This document shows, one piece after another, positions 7,881 to 16,151 of a stretch of DNA of 64,000 bases. Each line of letters opens with the position of its first letter. The first letter of the stretch is position 1. Below the pieces are notes generated by a model. The model saw only the letters and a list, made by a program, of their open reading frames with translations. It was not told the DNA's origin and made no database searches. Made by a program: the position numbers and the translations under genes. Origin of the DNA: CAYMCO01 sp964388955 (GTDB taxonomy: Bacteria > Chloroflexota > Anaerolineae > Anaerolineales > E44-bin32); the NCBI GenBank assembly GCA_964388955.1, contig CAYMCO010000022.1:1-64000 (forward strand), read 5' to 3'.

Positions 7881-9545
7881 TCAGGCCTGGTAGGTGATCT
7901 CCCCGTTACACATGGTCAGGATCGGCCGCGATTTTCGGACTTCCTGCGCGGGAAGGGAATGTAGATCCTCGGACAGCAGCACCATGTCCGCCAGATAACC
8001 CTTGCGAAGTTGACCTTTCTCATGCTCTTGAAACTCGACATAGGCCGGGTCACGCGTGTACGCCGCCAAGGCCTCTTCAAGAGACTGCCGCTGATCGGGC
8101 AAGCCCTCGGCGAGCGGCTGGCGCGCCAAAGCGGTTTGTATTCCCCACCAGGGGTCCTGGCTGGCCACCGGCCAGTCGCTGCCAAAGACCAGTCTGGCTC
8201 CGGTGCGGCGGATCTCCCTCCAGGGGAAGGCGTCCTTCCAACGTTCCTCGGGGACGCACTCCGGCCAAATAAGTGCGGGCCAGATATCCTTGGATGGGAT
8301 GTGCAGCGGCTGCATCGAAGCCACGACGTCCAATTCCGAGAAACGATGCAGATCATCGTGGTGGAGGAGCTCGATGTGCTCGATCCGGTGCCGGCTATCC
8401 CGAATCCCGTTTGTGCCCCGTGCCTGCTCGAATGCATTTAGGGCTTCTCGGATCGCCCGATCCCCGATGGCGTGGGTTATGATCTGAAAGCCGGCGGCGT
8501 CAAAGCGCAGTACCTGGTCGACAAAGGCCTCATAGTCCCAGATCGGCTCCCCTCGCTCGCCGGGCCGGTTGGCATACTCCTCCAGCATCCATCCAGTCCA
8601 GGCTTCAATCACGCCGTCCAGCAGTGTCTTGACGGCCCCACAACGGACTTTTCCGTTCTGATGGGCCTCACGCATCTCAATCGCCGCTTGCAGAGCATCT
8701 GAAGGTGAATCCGGCCTCAAAGAGTACGGGAAGTAGATGCGCAGTGGCAGTTCTCCCGCTTCTTCCAGCGCGGAATACAGCCCGACTTGCGGGGGATCCC
8801 CATCCATGTTGTGCAGGCTGGTGATCCCCAGTTGTGCTGCCTGCTTCAGCCCTTCCCGGACCAGGGTGCGCGTGCGCTCGGTGATGGCAGGCATCCTCTT
8901 TCCCTCGGTCGCCGAGCCATCATAGCCCCAGAGGCCGCCATAGGTGTCCGACATGTTCAACACGGGTCCATAGGCCGCCATCTCCCGCAATTCCCCCTGG
9001 GCAAGGCCATCCTCGCCCATCACCACCTCGCCTGCAGGGCCTAAATCCGCGCCCCGCATCAGCCCTGCCAGTTCCAAGCCTCGCGTGTTCACCCATGCGG
9101 TGTGGAAATCATACGCCACCAAGATGAGCGGGCGATCAGGGATGATCGCATCCAGGTGCTTCCGACCTAGGCGCTCTCCCCCGGGCAAGATATCGTAGCC
9201 AATGCGCGTGCCGGTGATCCACGCATCATCCGCATGTTGGCCGACGAAGGCATCCAGGGCCCGCTTCAATTCCTCCAAGGAGCTGACTTCACCCAGCGCG
9301 GCGCTGCCCAACTGCAGCGAGCCGCCCAATATGTGAATGTGGCTGTCGATGATCCCGGGCATCAAAGTATTGCCGCCTGCATCCACCACTCGCGTGCCCG
9401 CGGCTTGGAACGTCTCCGCTTCATCTGAGGTGCCAACGTACTTGATCCGGTCCCCCTCCACGACGACGGCCTGGGCCTCGGGCTGTCGAGTGTCCATGGT
9501 GATTACGGCGGCATTGGTGATAATCAAATCAGAATGTGTCGACAT
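7881..9545 (-). CDS. YtcJ/NfdA-type amidohydrolase (COG1574)
   Basis: A 554-residue member of the Amidohydro_3 family. It opens with a small beta-sandwich segment (DLIITNAAVITMD), then the metal motif DSHIH, a His in ITHAIGDRA, a His in RHRIEHIEL and the metal Asp in FGSDWP. The sandwich is completed at the C-terminus (ILTMCNGEITYQ). Characterised relatives hydrolyse N-substituted formamides or unusual amides, so an amide or ureide is the likely substrate. It is the first of three full-length COG1574 paralogs in the window (others at 34385 and 39037). It lies downstream of the LarA-like gene on the same strand, separated by a GC-rich hairpin. Confidence 0.88.
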   Translation of the reverse strand: MSTHSDLIITNAAVITMDTRQPEAQAVVVEGDRIKYVGTSDEAETFQAAGTRVVDAGGNTLMPGIIDSHIHILGGSLQLGSAALGEVSSLEELKRALDAFVGQHADDAWITGTRIGYDILPGGERLGRKHLDAIIPDRPLILVAYDFHTAWVNTRGLELAGLMRGADLGPAGEVVMGEDGLAQGELREMAAYGPVLNMSDTYGGLWGYDGSATEGKRMPAITERTRTLVREGLKQAAQLGITSLHNMDGDPPQVGLYSALEEAGELPLRIYFPYSLRPDSPSDALQAAIEMREAHQNGKVRCGAVKTLLDGVIEAWTGWMLEEYANRPGERGEPIWDYEAFVDQVLRFDAAGFQIITHAIGDRAIREALNAFEQARGTNGIRDSRHRIEHIELLHHDDLHRFSELDVVASMQPLHIPSKDIWPALIWPECVPEERWKDAFPWREIRRTGARLVFGSDWPVASQDPWWGIQTALARQPLAEGLPDQRQSLEEALAAYTRDPAYVEFQEHEKGQLRKGYLADMVLLSEDLHSLPAQEVRKSRPILTMCNGEITYQA

Positions 9546-9581
9546 CCTTGGACCTCCGTTGGTCGCACCAAGGTGTATCTA

Positions 9582-9605
9582 CGGGAGGCGGTGTGCCGCC
9601 TCCCG
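9582..9605 (-). other. GC-rich stem-loop after the LarA-like gene
   Basis: CGGGAGGCGG (9582-9591) and its exact complement (9596-9605) form a 10-bp stem with a 4-nt loop, 26 bp beyond the stop at 9631. No T-run follows on the minus strand. It could slow 3' decay or partly terminate transcription before the amidohydrolase gene. Confidence 0.55.
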
Positions 9606-9630
9606 CCTATGGAGGGAGGAATCGGAAAGA

Positions 9631-10905
9631 TCACTCCGTTCCATCTTCCTGGGCGAGGGCGGCGAGCAGATTCCCCGCCGCGTCAAACCTCATTTGACTC
9701 AGCCCGGTGAGCAGGGAAACGCCATCATGATTTCGTGCTTCGGCCTCCAGTGCTTCGGAAATCCACATTTGCTCAAGGTGAAGCGTATCTGCGATATGCA
9801 CCACGCGCGCCGACTCCGGCTCGACCCAACCCAGGGTCCCCAGCGCCGCCTGCACCACCTCGCGGTCCGTATCAAAGTGCATGGGGATGCGGGCGGATTC
9901 AGGCCCACAAGCTGTAAGGCAATTCATATAGGTTGCCTGGACATCGATCTTGTCCACCAGCCTCTGGGTGGTGAAGTCCGCCATGCCAATCCCAATGGCG
10001 TTTCCATATGTATGGGCGGAGAGATCGCGCACAAAGATCCGGGTGACCTTCGGCTTGAGAGGGAGCTTTGCTAGCGGCATGTCGTGGCGTCCGACGACGT
10101 TGGGATCGATGCCCGCCCCGCTAATGTCCTTGCCCATTTCATCAATGATCAACAGATCGATCTCTTCGAAGGGGATCGCCGGCATGAGCGCCTTGGCCTT
10201 CACCAATAGTTCCTCTTCCGTGCGCTCGAAATCTGAGGGTCGCACCCCTTGGATGATGGCGGTCTCATCGCGCTGGTCTTCCACCAAGGCCAACCCGAAG
10301 GCCACCGGGCACCTCTCGAGCACGACCCGTGCCACGCTTGTGATGATCTCATAGAAGCCATAATGCAGCGCGCCGCGATGGTACATGTCCGCGCCGTGCT
10401 GCTTTCCCAAGCCGATGGCCATCATCTTCATCAAGCCGCTTTCAATGGGCGCTTTGAAATCGGTGTGCGCCTTCACTCGACCCACCACTGCGATGTGGTC
10501 CGCTCCGTAGGCATATCTGTCCATGAACACGGGGATCCCCTCTCCCGTTTCACCGATTTCAACGACCTCCATGGTGGCTCGGATCGGCACACCCATGCTC
10601 GCCTCAGTGATTCCAAAAGACTCCAGCACCCCCATCTGTCCCTCGACGGTGGCGCCACCGTGGCTGCCCATGGCGGGAACGATGAAGGGCTCCGCCCCAT
10701 ATGCTCCTAGTTCCTCGGCGATCGTCTTCAGGATCACGTCGATGTTGGCGATCCCCCGGCTGCCGGCAGTAATGGCGACAGTCTCGCCGGGGCCAATCTC
10801 CCCGGTCAACTCCAACTCTTCGAGTTCGCGCCTGACGGCTTCGGCAACATCCCGTACAGGATGTGTCTCGAACTCCTGCCGGATTCTCAGCATCCTCGGA
10901 AACAT
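9631..10905 (-). CDS. LarA-family (DUF2088) nickel-pincer-type racemase-like protein
   Basis: A 424-residue protein with the lactate-racemase-like DUF2088 domain in its N-terminal half (AITAGSRGIANIDVIL, PAMGSHGGAT, RVKAHTDFKAPIESGL, IGLGKQHGA) and a longer C-terminal part (DEMGKDISGAGIDPNVVG). LarA uses a nickel pincer nucleotide cofactor to racemise or epimerise 2-hydroxy acids; distant LarA homologs act on other substrates, and many are uncharacterised. No larB, larC or larE cofactor gene is visible here. It sits between an amidohydrolase and a creatinase-like gene, so a hydroxy- or amino-acid intermediate of amide degradation is a reasonable guess only. ATG at 10905 has GAAGGAAGGG upstream. 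Confidence 0.75.
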   Translation of the reverse strand: MFPRMLRIRQEFETHPVRDVAEAVRRELEELELTGEIGPGETVAITAGSRGIANIDVILKTIAEELGAYGAEPFIVPAMGSHGGATVEGQMGVLESFGITEASMGVPIRATMEVVEIGETGEGIPVFMDRYAYGADHIAVVGRVKAHTDFKAPIESGLMKMMAIGLGKQHGADMYHRGALHYGFYEIITSVARVVLERCPVAFGLALVEDQRDETAIIQGVRPSDFERTEEELLVKAKALMPAIPFEEIDLLIIDEMGKDISGAGIDPNVVGRHDMPLAKLPLKPKVTRIFVRDLSAHTYGNAIGIGMADFTTQRLVDKIDVQATYMNCLTACGPESARIPMHFDTDREVVQAALGTLGWVEPESARVVHIADTLHLEQMWISEALEAEARNHDGVSLLTGLSQMRFDAAGNLLAALAQEDGTE

Positions 10906-10965
10906 GGTTCGCCCTTCCTTCGTCGCCGGCGCGTGCAGAAATGATGCATGCGCCGCCCTTCGGCC

Positions 10966-12210
10966 TCAGCCGACGCCGATCACGCCCTCCTGCATCTTGG
11001 ATAGCGTGCGAACGCCATCCCGCTTCCACACAAGCGTGTCGATGAGCGTGGTGTTGAAGAAGCTCTCGAAATTGGTCACCGCGTTCTCGGGGACCACCCG
11101 GTCCAAATACACTTCATCATGCACGTCGAAGAAGAACTCCCCCACCCAATCCGGGGGCAGGCTCAAACCCAGTTCATATCCGACGGCCCATCCTGGCGCG
11201 TCCCACAGCCCAACGGCCTCATAGTACCTCCGCAAGATGCGATTAATCTCCCGCACGGTCATCCCCGCGCTCAGTTCCCCCCGGATCACGTCGTAGATCC
11301 CAGCCGCCAATCGGTATTGTGCCGCCATCTCCTCCGGCGGGCGGCCGATGTAGAAACCACGGCAGACGTTGCCGTGATATCCATTCACCACCCCGCACAG
11401 ATCGGCGCAGAGATGCTCGCCGGCCCTTATCTTCTTGCGGGTGGCCATCAGGTGGCCGGAGCCCTGTGCCATGCCGTCGACAACAGGGATGGTGGTGAAG
11501 ATGGGCAGCAAGGCCTGATGCTCCCCTCCCGCGGCCATCATCGCCCGCAGGACTTCGCCATACAGCTCGAGTTCGGTCATCCCCGGCCGGCATTTCTCCT
11601 GCACGGTCCGCTGACCGATGTCGGCGATACGAACGGCTTCCTCGATATAGGCGATCTCCTGGGGCGATTTGACGAAACGGACTTCCCGCATCACCCCGCT
11701 GCCGTCCACCACGCGGCAGCCGTGGTCTCGAAGTGCAGCTTCCATTGCCTCGCTGACCGCCCGGCTCGGCACATAGCTCCAGTATTCCAACCCGATCGTG
11801 CCGCTCAGCCAGCCTTCCGCGTCCAGCTCGCGCATGATGAATTCCAAGTTGGGCCTGCCTTCCCGGGAAGGGAAGAAGCGGTTGTCCGTGGAGATAGAGG
11901 TCTTGAAGAGCACCGGCTCCTCAGTCGGAAAATCGAAGTGGATGAAGCGCTCATGATCCGCGTGCACTGCGGTGCCGTAGAGCTGCGGGTAGCGCCGAGG
12001 GCTGTTGGCCTTGTACCAACTGGTCTTGTAGCCATGCAACCAGCATATCGCCTCCGGGGTGGTCACATAAAGCAGATCGATGCCTGCCCGCGCAATCTTC
12101 TCCCGCACACGCTGCAGCCGGGAGCCGTACTCCTCTTCTGAGAAAGCGTATGCGACCTCGCCCAGCGAGCTCGGATCGAAGCGCCCCATGCTGACGTTCG
12201 AGGTTGTCAT
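10966..12210 (-). CDS. M24-fold creatinase/ectoine-hydrolase-like protein
   Basis: A 414-residue pita-bread protein: N-terminal creatinase domain (about 30-160), then the M24 domain (about 180-400). The dimetal ligands of methionine aminopeptidase and prolidase are only partly kept. The first Asp is present (ADLCG). The second Asp position is Asn (HGNVCRGF). The usual His of the GHGIG motif is replaced in GYELGLSLPPDW. That last motif resembles ectoine hydrolase DoeA and other metal-independent members. It therefore probably cleaves a C-N bond in a small molecule, such as creatine, ectoine or a related amide, rather than a peptide. It lies directly downstream of the carbon-nitrogen hydrolase on the minus strand. 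Confidence 0.82.
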   Translation of the reverse strand: MTTSNVSMGRFDPSSLGEVAYAFSEEEYGSRLQRVREKIARAGIDLLYVTTPEAICWLHGYKTSWYKANSPRRYPQLYGTAVHADHERFIHFDFPTEEPVLFKTSISTDNRFFPSREGRPNLEFIMRELDAEGWLSGTIGLEYWSYVPSRAVSEAMEAALRDHGCRVVDGSGVMREVRFVKSPQEIAYIEEAVRIADIGQRTVQEKCRPGMTELELYGEVLRAMMAAGGEHQALLPIFTTIPVVDGMAQGSGHLMATRKKIRAGEHLCADLCGVVNGYHGNVCRGFYIGRPPEEMAAQYRLAAGIYDVIRGELSAGMTVREINRILRRYYEAVGLWDAPGWAVGYELGLSLPPDWVGEFFFDVHDEVYLDRVVPENAVTNFESFFNTTLIDTLVWKRDGVRTLSKMQEGVIGVG

Positions 12211-12252
12211 TGCAGACCCCTTCCCGCACTCATACAGATTTCGGAGCGAGCT

Positions 12253-13170
12253 TCAAGCCCCGCCCCCTCTCTCCACGCCTCGCGCCAGCAGGCGCCCGTA
12301 GCTGTCCACCCTGCGATCGCGGAAGAAGTATGCCGCCTCGGCTCGCACCTTGTCCACCAGCGAGAGGTCCACCTGCTGGATGACGGTCTGCGCTTCAGCG
12401 GCGGAGGCCTGGGCGATCACCTTCCCATTCGGGTTGGCGATGAAGCTCCCTCCCCAGAAGGTGATGCCCCCCTCCCCGGCAGGGTTGGGTTCGAACCCCA
12501 CCCGGTTTACCGCGGCCACGAAGCAGGCGTTGGCGACCGCGTGCCCGCGCATGACGGTCTGCCACGAGTCATGCCCCATGATCCCATCTGGCATCACACC
12601 GGGTCGAGAATACCCGATGGCCGTCGGATAGAAGATGATACGCGCCCCGCCCATGGCCGCCAGGCGGGCCGCCTCCGGATACCACTGGTCCCAGCAGATG
12701 AGCACGGAGAGGTCCGCATAGCGCGTCCTGAACACCGGGTAGCCGAGATCGCCCGGGGTGAAATAGTACTTCTCATAATAGAGCGGATCGTTGGGAATGT
12801 GCATCTTGCGGTACTTGCCCAGGAAACTCCCATCGGCGTCGATGACCACGCTGGTGTTGTGATACAGGCCGGGAGCCCGCTTCTCGAACAGGCTGGCGAT
12901 GAGCACAATTCCCAAGCTCTCCGCCAGGTCGCGCAGCGGCCGCACTCCGGCGGCCTCTGGACCGACCGGCTCGGCCAAGCCGTAGCGCGCCGGGTCCTGA
13001 ACTTGGGGAAAGTAGCGGGATTTGAACAGCTCCTGGGTGCACACGATCTGGGCGCCGCCCCTGGCCGCGGCCGCAATACACTCAACCGCAGTTTGCAGGT
13101 TGTCACTGCCATCCGGGCCGCATTTCATCTGAATCAGACCCACCACGACGCGCTCGCCGTTTTCGGACAT
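12253..13170 (-). CDS. aguB: N-carbamoylputrescine amidase-like carbon-nitrogen hydrolase
   Basis: A 305-residue nitrilase-superfamily enzyme with the catalytic triad Glu47 (TQELF), Lys122 (YRKMHIP) and Cys159 (LICWDQWYPE). The segments KMHIPNDPLYYEKYYFTPGD and AICWDQW-like sequence are those of AguB, which hydrolyses N-carbamoylputrescine to putrescine, CO2 and ammonia. Beta-ureidopropionase is a close alternative, and the neighbouring ureide genes make a carbamoyl-amine substrate likely in either case. The length is normal for AguB (about 290-300). ATG at 13170 is preceded by GGAGG. It starts the minus-strand run of aguB-like, creatinase-like, LarA-like and amidohydrolase genes. Confidence 0.88.
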   Translation of the reverse strand: MSENGERVVVGLIQMKCGPDGSDNLQTAVECIAAAARGGAQIVCTQELFKSRYFPQVQDPARYGLAEPVGPEAAGVRPLRDLAESLGIVLIASLFEKRAPGLYHNTSVVIDADGSFLGKYRKMHIPNDPLYYEKYYFTPGDLGYPVFRTRYADLSVLICWDQWYPEAARLAAMGGARIIFYPTAIGYSRPGVMPDGIMGHDSWQTVMRGHAVANACFVAAVNRVGFEPNPAGEGGITFWGGSFIANPNGKVIAQASAAEAQTVIQQVDLSLVDKVRAEAAYFFRDRRVDSYGRLLARGVERGGGA

Positions 13171-13224
13171 CTATGCCACCTCCGGCATCATCCCCTCGCT
13201 CCTCACCCCCCTGCCAAGTATAGA

Positions 13225-13320
13225 CTCCCCCTCTCCGTACACAACCCCCCCCTCGAAGGCCGTCATCACCACGCACACCTCCAAAATCTGCAGCGGACCT
13301 CCCTTGAGATTGTTGCGATG
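13225..13320 (-). pseudogene. Relic of an amidohydrolase C-terminus
   Basis: The minus strand encodes a stretch with LQILEVCVVMTAFEGGVVYG. This matches the closing beta-strand of COG1574 amidohydrolases in this same window, for example NLQVAMTMVGGRVVYVDD at 34385 and LIQVEMTILDGKVAF at 39037. There is no catalytic domain upstream of it, so at most about 30 codons of an amidohydrolase tail survive. It lies just upstream of the aguB-like gene. The match is short and could be chance, but the order of hydrophobic, Gly-Gly and VVY positions is specific. Confidence 0.4.
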
Positions 13321-13362
13321 CAGCACGCGCCGCCCCGCCGGTTCCGACCATGATGGGGCCAT

Positions 13363-13893
13363 TGCATCACCATCGGAACTTGGCGAATGCGGGCTAAACG
13401 GCGCAGCAATGGATGGGCTGGAGATCGGCGGGCGCCATTTCCGTCTCCCACGCTTGCCAGGTGGGAGACGTGGGCGGGGCTTGATGTTTCACCTTGAGGA
13501 CTAATCGCGCAGTTGAACGCAAAGGGCACGACAACAGGGCATGGCTGTAATGCTGCAATCGAGGCGTCATGAAAGCTCTATGCACTTGCACTCGGTGGGA
13601 TGTGCCCTTGTCGTGCCCCCAGCAGATAATCTATCCGCGCCCCCGCCACACTTGCAAGCCCCAGCCAGTATCAAGACTCGATCCAGATAGGCCCAACGGA
13701 TTACAGAAGTCACATTCCCCAAGGTTCACTCTAGGACGGAATGACCAAGAGGGGCCAATCGGACATCACTCGATGCTCGCCTTCATGCCCCAGTCGACAA
13801 GCGCTCACGGACCAAGGTCGCCGAGGCGCGACCGTCTAGGTTCGGAGATCAACTGGTGCAGGCGAGACCGCTCTTCCAAGAGAGCGGTTATCG
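13363..13893. other. Gene-free region with two inverted repeats
   Basis: No convincing gene lies between the amidohydrolase relic and the DUF1989 gene. Two inverted repeats stand out. CGTCTCCCAC at 13441-13450 pairs with 13460-13469 (10 bp, 9-nt loop). An arm at 13524-13541 (GGGCACGACAACAGGGCA) pairs, with a 2-nt indel, with 13603-13618, enclosing about 61 nt. Neither is followed by a T-run. They could be the remains of a small mobile element or structured RNA; I cannot assign them. Confidence 0.5.
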
Positions 13894-14499
13894 TCAGCCT
13901 TCGTAGATCTCCGCCTGCAGGGGTTTGAGTCTTCCGGCGTTGCAAGGGCCCTCCTCCGCGGCGCAGGCGGAGATACCGACGAGTAGGTCCATCTCCGCCC
14001 GCAGATCGATGTAGTCCCCGGCCCGCGAGAGCGGCTCATGGATGATCAGTTGGCTCGAGTCCCCCACTTCTGTGCACATGAAGACATTAAACGGGTCGGG
14101 GATTTCGCGCTGGGAGAGGCCATAGGGCGAGAGGGCGCCGGCCAGATGCTCCAGACACCCGGTCTTCTCCGGTTTGCCATACTTGTGTTCGTACACCCAC
14201 CGGCAGCAGGGCGGGTAGAGCAGGTCATGCACCCTGCACGTGTCCCCCACGATGCGCATCATCACCTCACAGGAGTGGCTGTACAGAAGGTCGCCCACGC
14301 TGATCCGGAGCTTGTTGTTGATGGTGCGAGTGCGCCCGGCGGAGAATCGGAGCCCCGGATCATCGGCGCTGAAGCACACCAGGTCTCCCACCTGCTGCCC
14401 CTGGACGTCGGTGATGCGCAGGCGCTGGCCACTCTCCAATGTGAAAGCCACACCGCTGGCCGGTGGGATATGGATGATCTCTATGGGTCCTGCAACCAT
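13894..14499 (-). CDS. DUF1989 urea carboxylase-associated family protein
   Basis: A 201-residue protein with the DUF1989 signature: TDVQGQQVGDLV early, a motif with SHSCEVMMRIVGDTC, LYPPCCRW, and the DPFNVFM segment near residue 160. In other bacteria such proteins are encoded beside urea carboxylase or allophanate hydrolase and are linked to guanidine and urea-derivative metabolism. Their chemistry is not settled. No urea carboxylase is present in this window. I chose ATG at 14499 (MVAGPIEI) because AGGAGG lies about 11 bases upstream; the frame is open to 14574. It is divergent from the ureide/hydantoin cassette that starts at 14860, so a shared regulatory region is possible. Confidence 0.85.
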   Translation of the reverse strand: MVAGPIEIIHIPPASGVAFTLESGQRLRITDVQGQQVGDLVCFSADDPGLRFSAGRTRTINNKLRISVGDLLYSHSCEVMMRIVGDTCRVHDLLYPPCCRWVYEHKYGKPEKTGCLEHLAGALSPYGLSQREIPDPFNVFMCTEVGDSSQLIIHEPLSRAGDYIDLRAEMDLLVGISACAAEEGPCNAGRLKPLQAEIYEG

Positions 14500-14859
14500 G
14501 CCTGCCTCGCCTCCTGTCTCGCCGACTTGCATGCCGGGCCGTAGTGCAAATGCCCACCGGCGGTTTGCGGGCAATGCGTGCCTATGCTCTCCGATTCCGA
14601 TCGTGGTGTCAAGCGCATCGGCCGCAAGTCAGGGGACAACCCTACCCCGCTGTGCAATTTGCCGCGCCACTCCCATCGGCCCGGCGGGGCTTCCATCTTC
14701 AAAAGCGTCTGCCCCCTCAAATGGAAGCCGCCTGTATCGGCCTGCGGGCTTGCGTTTGACGAATCTCGCCGTAGACTAGAGGACAAGTCAAGGAATTGAA
14801 ATCCAAAGACCAGACTTTGGCAGACTACCAGTGGAGACCATCGTGGGAGGGAAGATCAA
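14500..14859. other. Divergent intergenic region with a bulged hairpin
   Basis: About 360 bp between the divergent DUF1989 and CoA-transferase genes. The main structure is GGCGGGGCTTCCAT (14683-14696) facing its complement at 14721-14732. This gives a 12-bp stem with a 2-nt bulge and a 24-nt loop. A weak TTGACG element lies near 14756-14761, upstream of the CoA-transferase gene, but its -10 spacing is poor. No gene was seen. The region probably holds the promoters of both gene sets. Confidence 0.5.
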
Positions 14860-16056
14860 ATGCAATCCGGTGCGCTCTCAGACCTGCTCATCCTAGATCT
14901 GTCCCGCATCCTGGCGGGGCCCTACTGCAGCATGATGCTCGGCGACTTGGGCGCCACGGTGATTAAAGTGGAGCGCCCCGGGACGGGCGACGGCAGCCGG
15001 CAGTGGGGCCCTCCCTGGGCCGGGGAAGAGAGCGCCTACTTCATCTCGGTCAACCGGAACAAACAGAGTCTGGCGCTGGATTTGGAGCAAGAGGAGGGGC
15101 GCGAGATCGTCGGATCCTTGGCCTCAAAGGCCGATGTGCTCATCGAGAATTTCAAGGTGGGCACCATGGCGGGATGGGGGCTGGGCTACGAACAGTTGAG
15201 AGATGTCAACTCGGCGTTGATCTACTGCTCCATCACTGGATATGGCCAAACCGGCCCCTACCGGGAGCGCCCCGGCTACGACTTCATGATCCAAGCGCAG
15301 GGGGGCGTGATGAGCATCACCGGCCCGGCGGAGGGGCCGCCATATAAGGTTGGGGTTGCCATCGTTGACATCAGCGCCGGGTTGTACGCCGCCATCGCCA
15401 TCCTGGCGGCGCTGCACGACCGCGCGCGCAGCGGTCTGGGGCAGCACATAGACATCGCGCTGCTAGACTCCCAGATCGCATGGTTGGCCAATGTTGCCAG
15501 CAACTACCTCGTGACCGGGGAGCCGCCAGGCCGCTTCGGCAACGCCCACCCCAACATTGTGCCCTACGAGACCTTCGAGGCCAGCGACGGCTGGTTCGCG
15601 CTGGCCGTAGGGAACGACCGGCAGTACCGGCGCTTGTGCGCCGTGATCGAGCGGCCTGACCTGGGGGAGGATCCCCGCTTCGAGACCAACGCCCAGCGAG
15701 TACAGCACCGCGATGTCCTGGTCCCCTCCCTGGGGGAGGCTTTCCGCCGCCGGCCCGTCGCGGCCTGGCTGGCGGACCTGCTTGCGGCGGACATCCCCTG
15801 CGCCCCCATCAACAGCATCGACAGAGTGCTGACTGATCCCCAGGCGATCCACCGGGAAATGGTGGTCGAGGTCGAGCACCCGGAGGCCGGATCGCTGAAG
15901 CTGACCGGATCGCCGCTTAAGCTAGGGAGAACGCCGCCGCAATATCGTCAGCCGCCGCCTACTTTGGGGCAGCACTCCGAAGCGATCTTGAAGCGTCTGC
16001 TCTCGTATGACGACGGGAAGATCCGCAGCCTGAGAGCGAAGGGCGTCATCGCGTGA
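14860..16056 (+). CDS. Class III CoA-transferase (CaiB/BaiF family)
   Basis: A 398-residue family III CoA-transferase of normal length. The N-terminal nucleotide fold (LDLSRILAGPYCSMMLGDLGA) and the catalytic Asp141 in RPGYDFMIQAQGG are present. Such enzymes move CoA between carboxylic acids through an aspartyl-CoA thioester; known donors and acceptors include formate/oxalate, carnitine/crotonobetaine and 2-methylacyl acids. A carnitine-like acid is attractive given the methylated-amine genes elsewhere in the window, but nothing in the sequence fixes the substrate. It opens the plus-strand cassette that continues with amidohydrolases and hydantoin enzymes. Confidence 0.9.
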   Translation: MQSGALSDLLILDLSRILAGPYCSMMLGDLGATVIKVERPGTGDGSRQWGPPWAGEESAYFISVNRNKQSLALDLEQEEGREIVGSLASKADVLIENFKVGTMAGWGLGYEQLRDVNSALIYCSITGYGQTGPYRERPGYDFMIQAQGGVMSITGPAEGPPYKVGVAIVDISAGLYAAIAILAALHDRARSGLGQHIDIALLDSQIAWLANVASNYLVTGEPPGRFGNAHPNIVPYETFEASDGWFALAVGNDRQYRRLCAVIERPDLGEDPRFETNAQRVQHRDVLVPSLGEAFRRRPVAAWLADLLAADIPCAPINSIDRVLTDPQAIHREMVVEVEHPEAGSLKLTGSPLKLGRTPPQYRQPPPTLGQHSEAILKRLLSYDDGKIRSLRAKGVIA

Positions 16057-16151
16057 GGGCGCCCGGTTCTCCTCCTACGGGCAGTGAATTCTCCCCAAAT
16101 CCCCGGCATGCCCTTGGGGAAAGCGAAGCCGCCAGCCAATAGAGGTGCAGC

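Noticed and set aside
9582..9605. Rho-independent terminator
   Set aside because: The stem is perfect, but no T-run follows on the minus strand, so it is listed only as a stem-loop.
13569..13928. 119-codon plus-strand frame
   Set aside because: It crosses the inverted-repeat region and runs into the DUF1989 gene from the opposite strand; no motif is seen.
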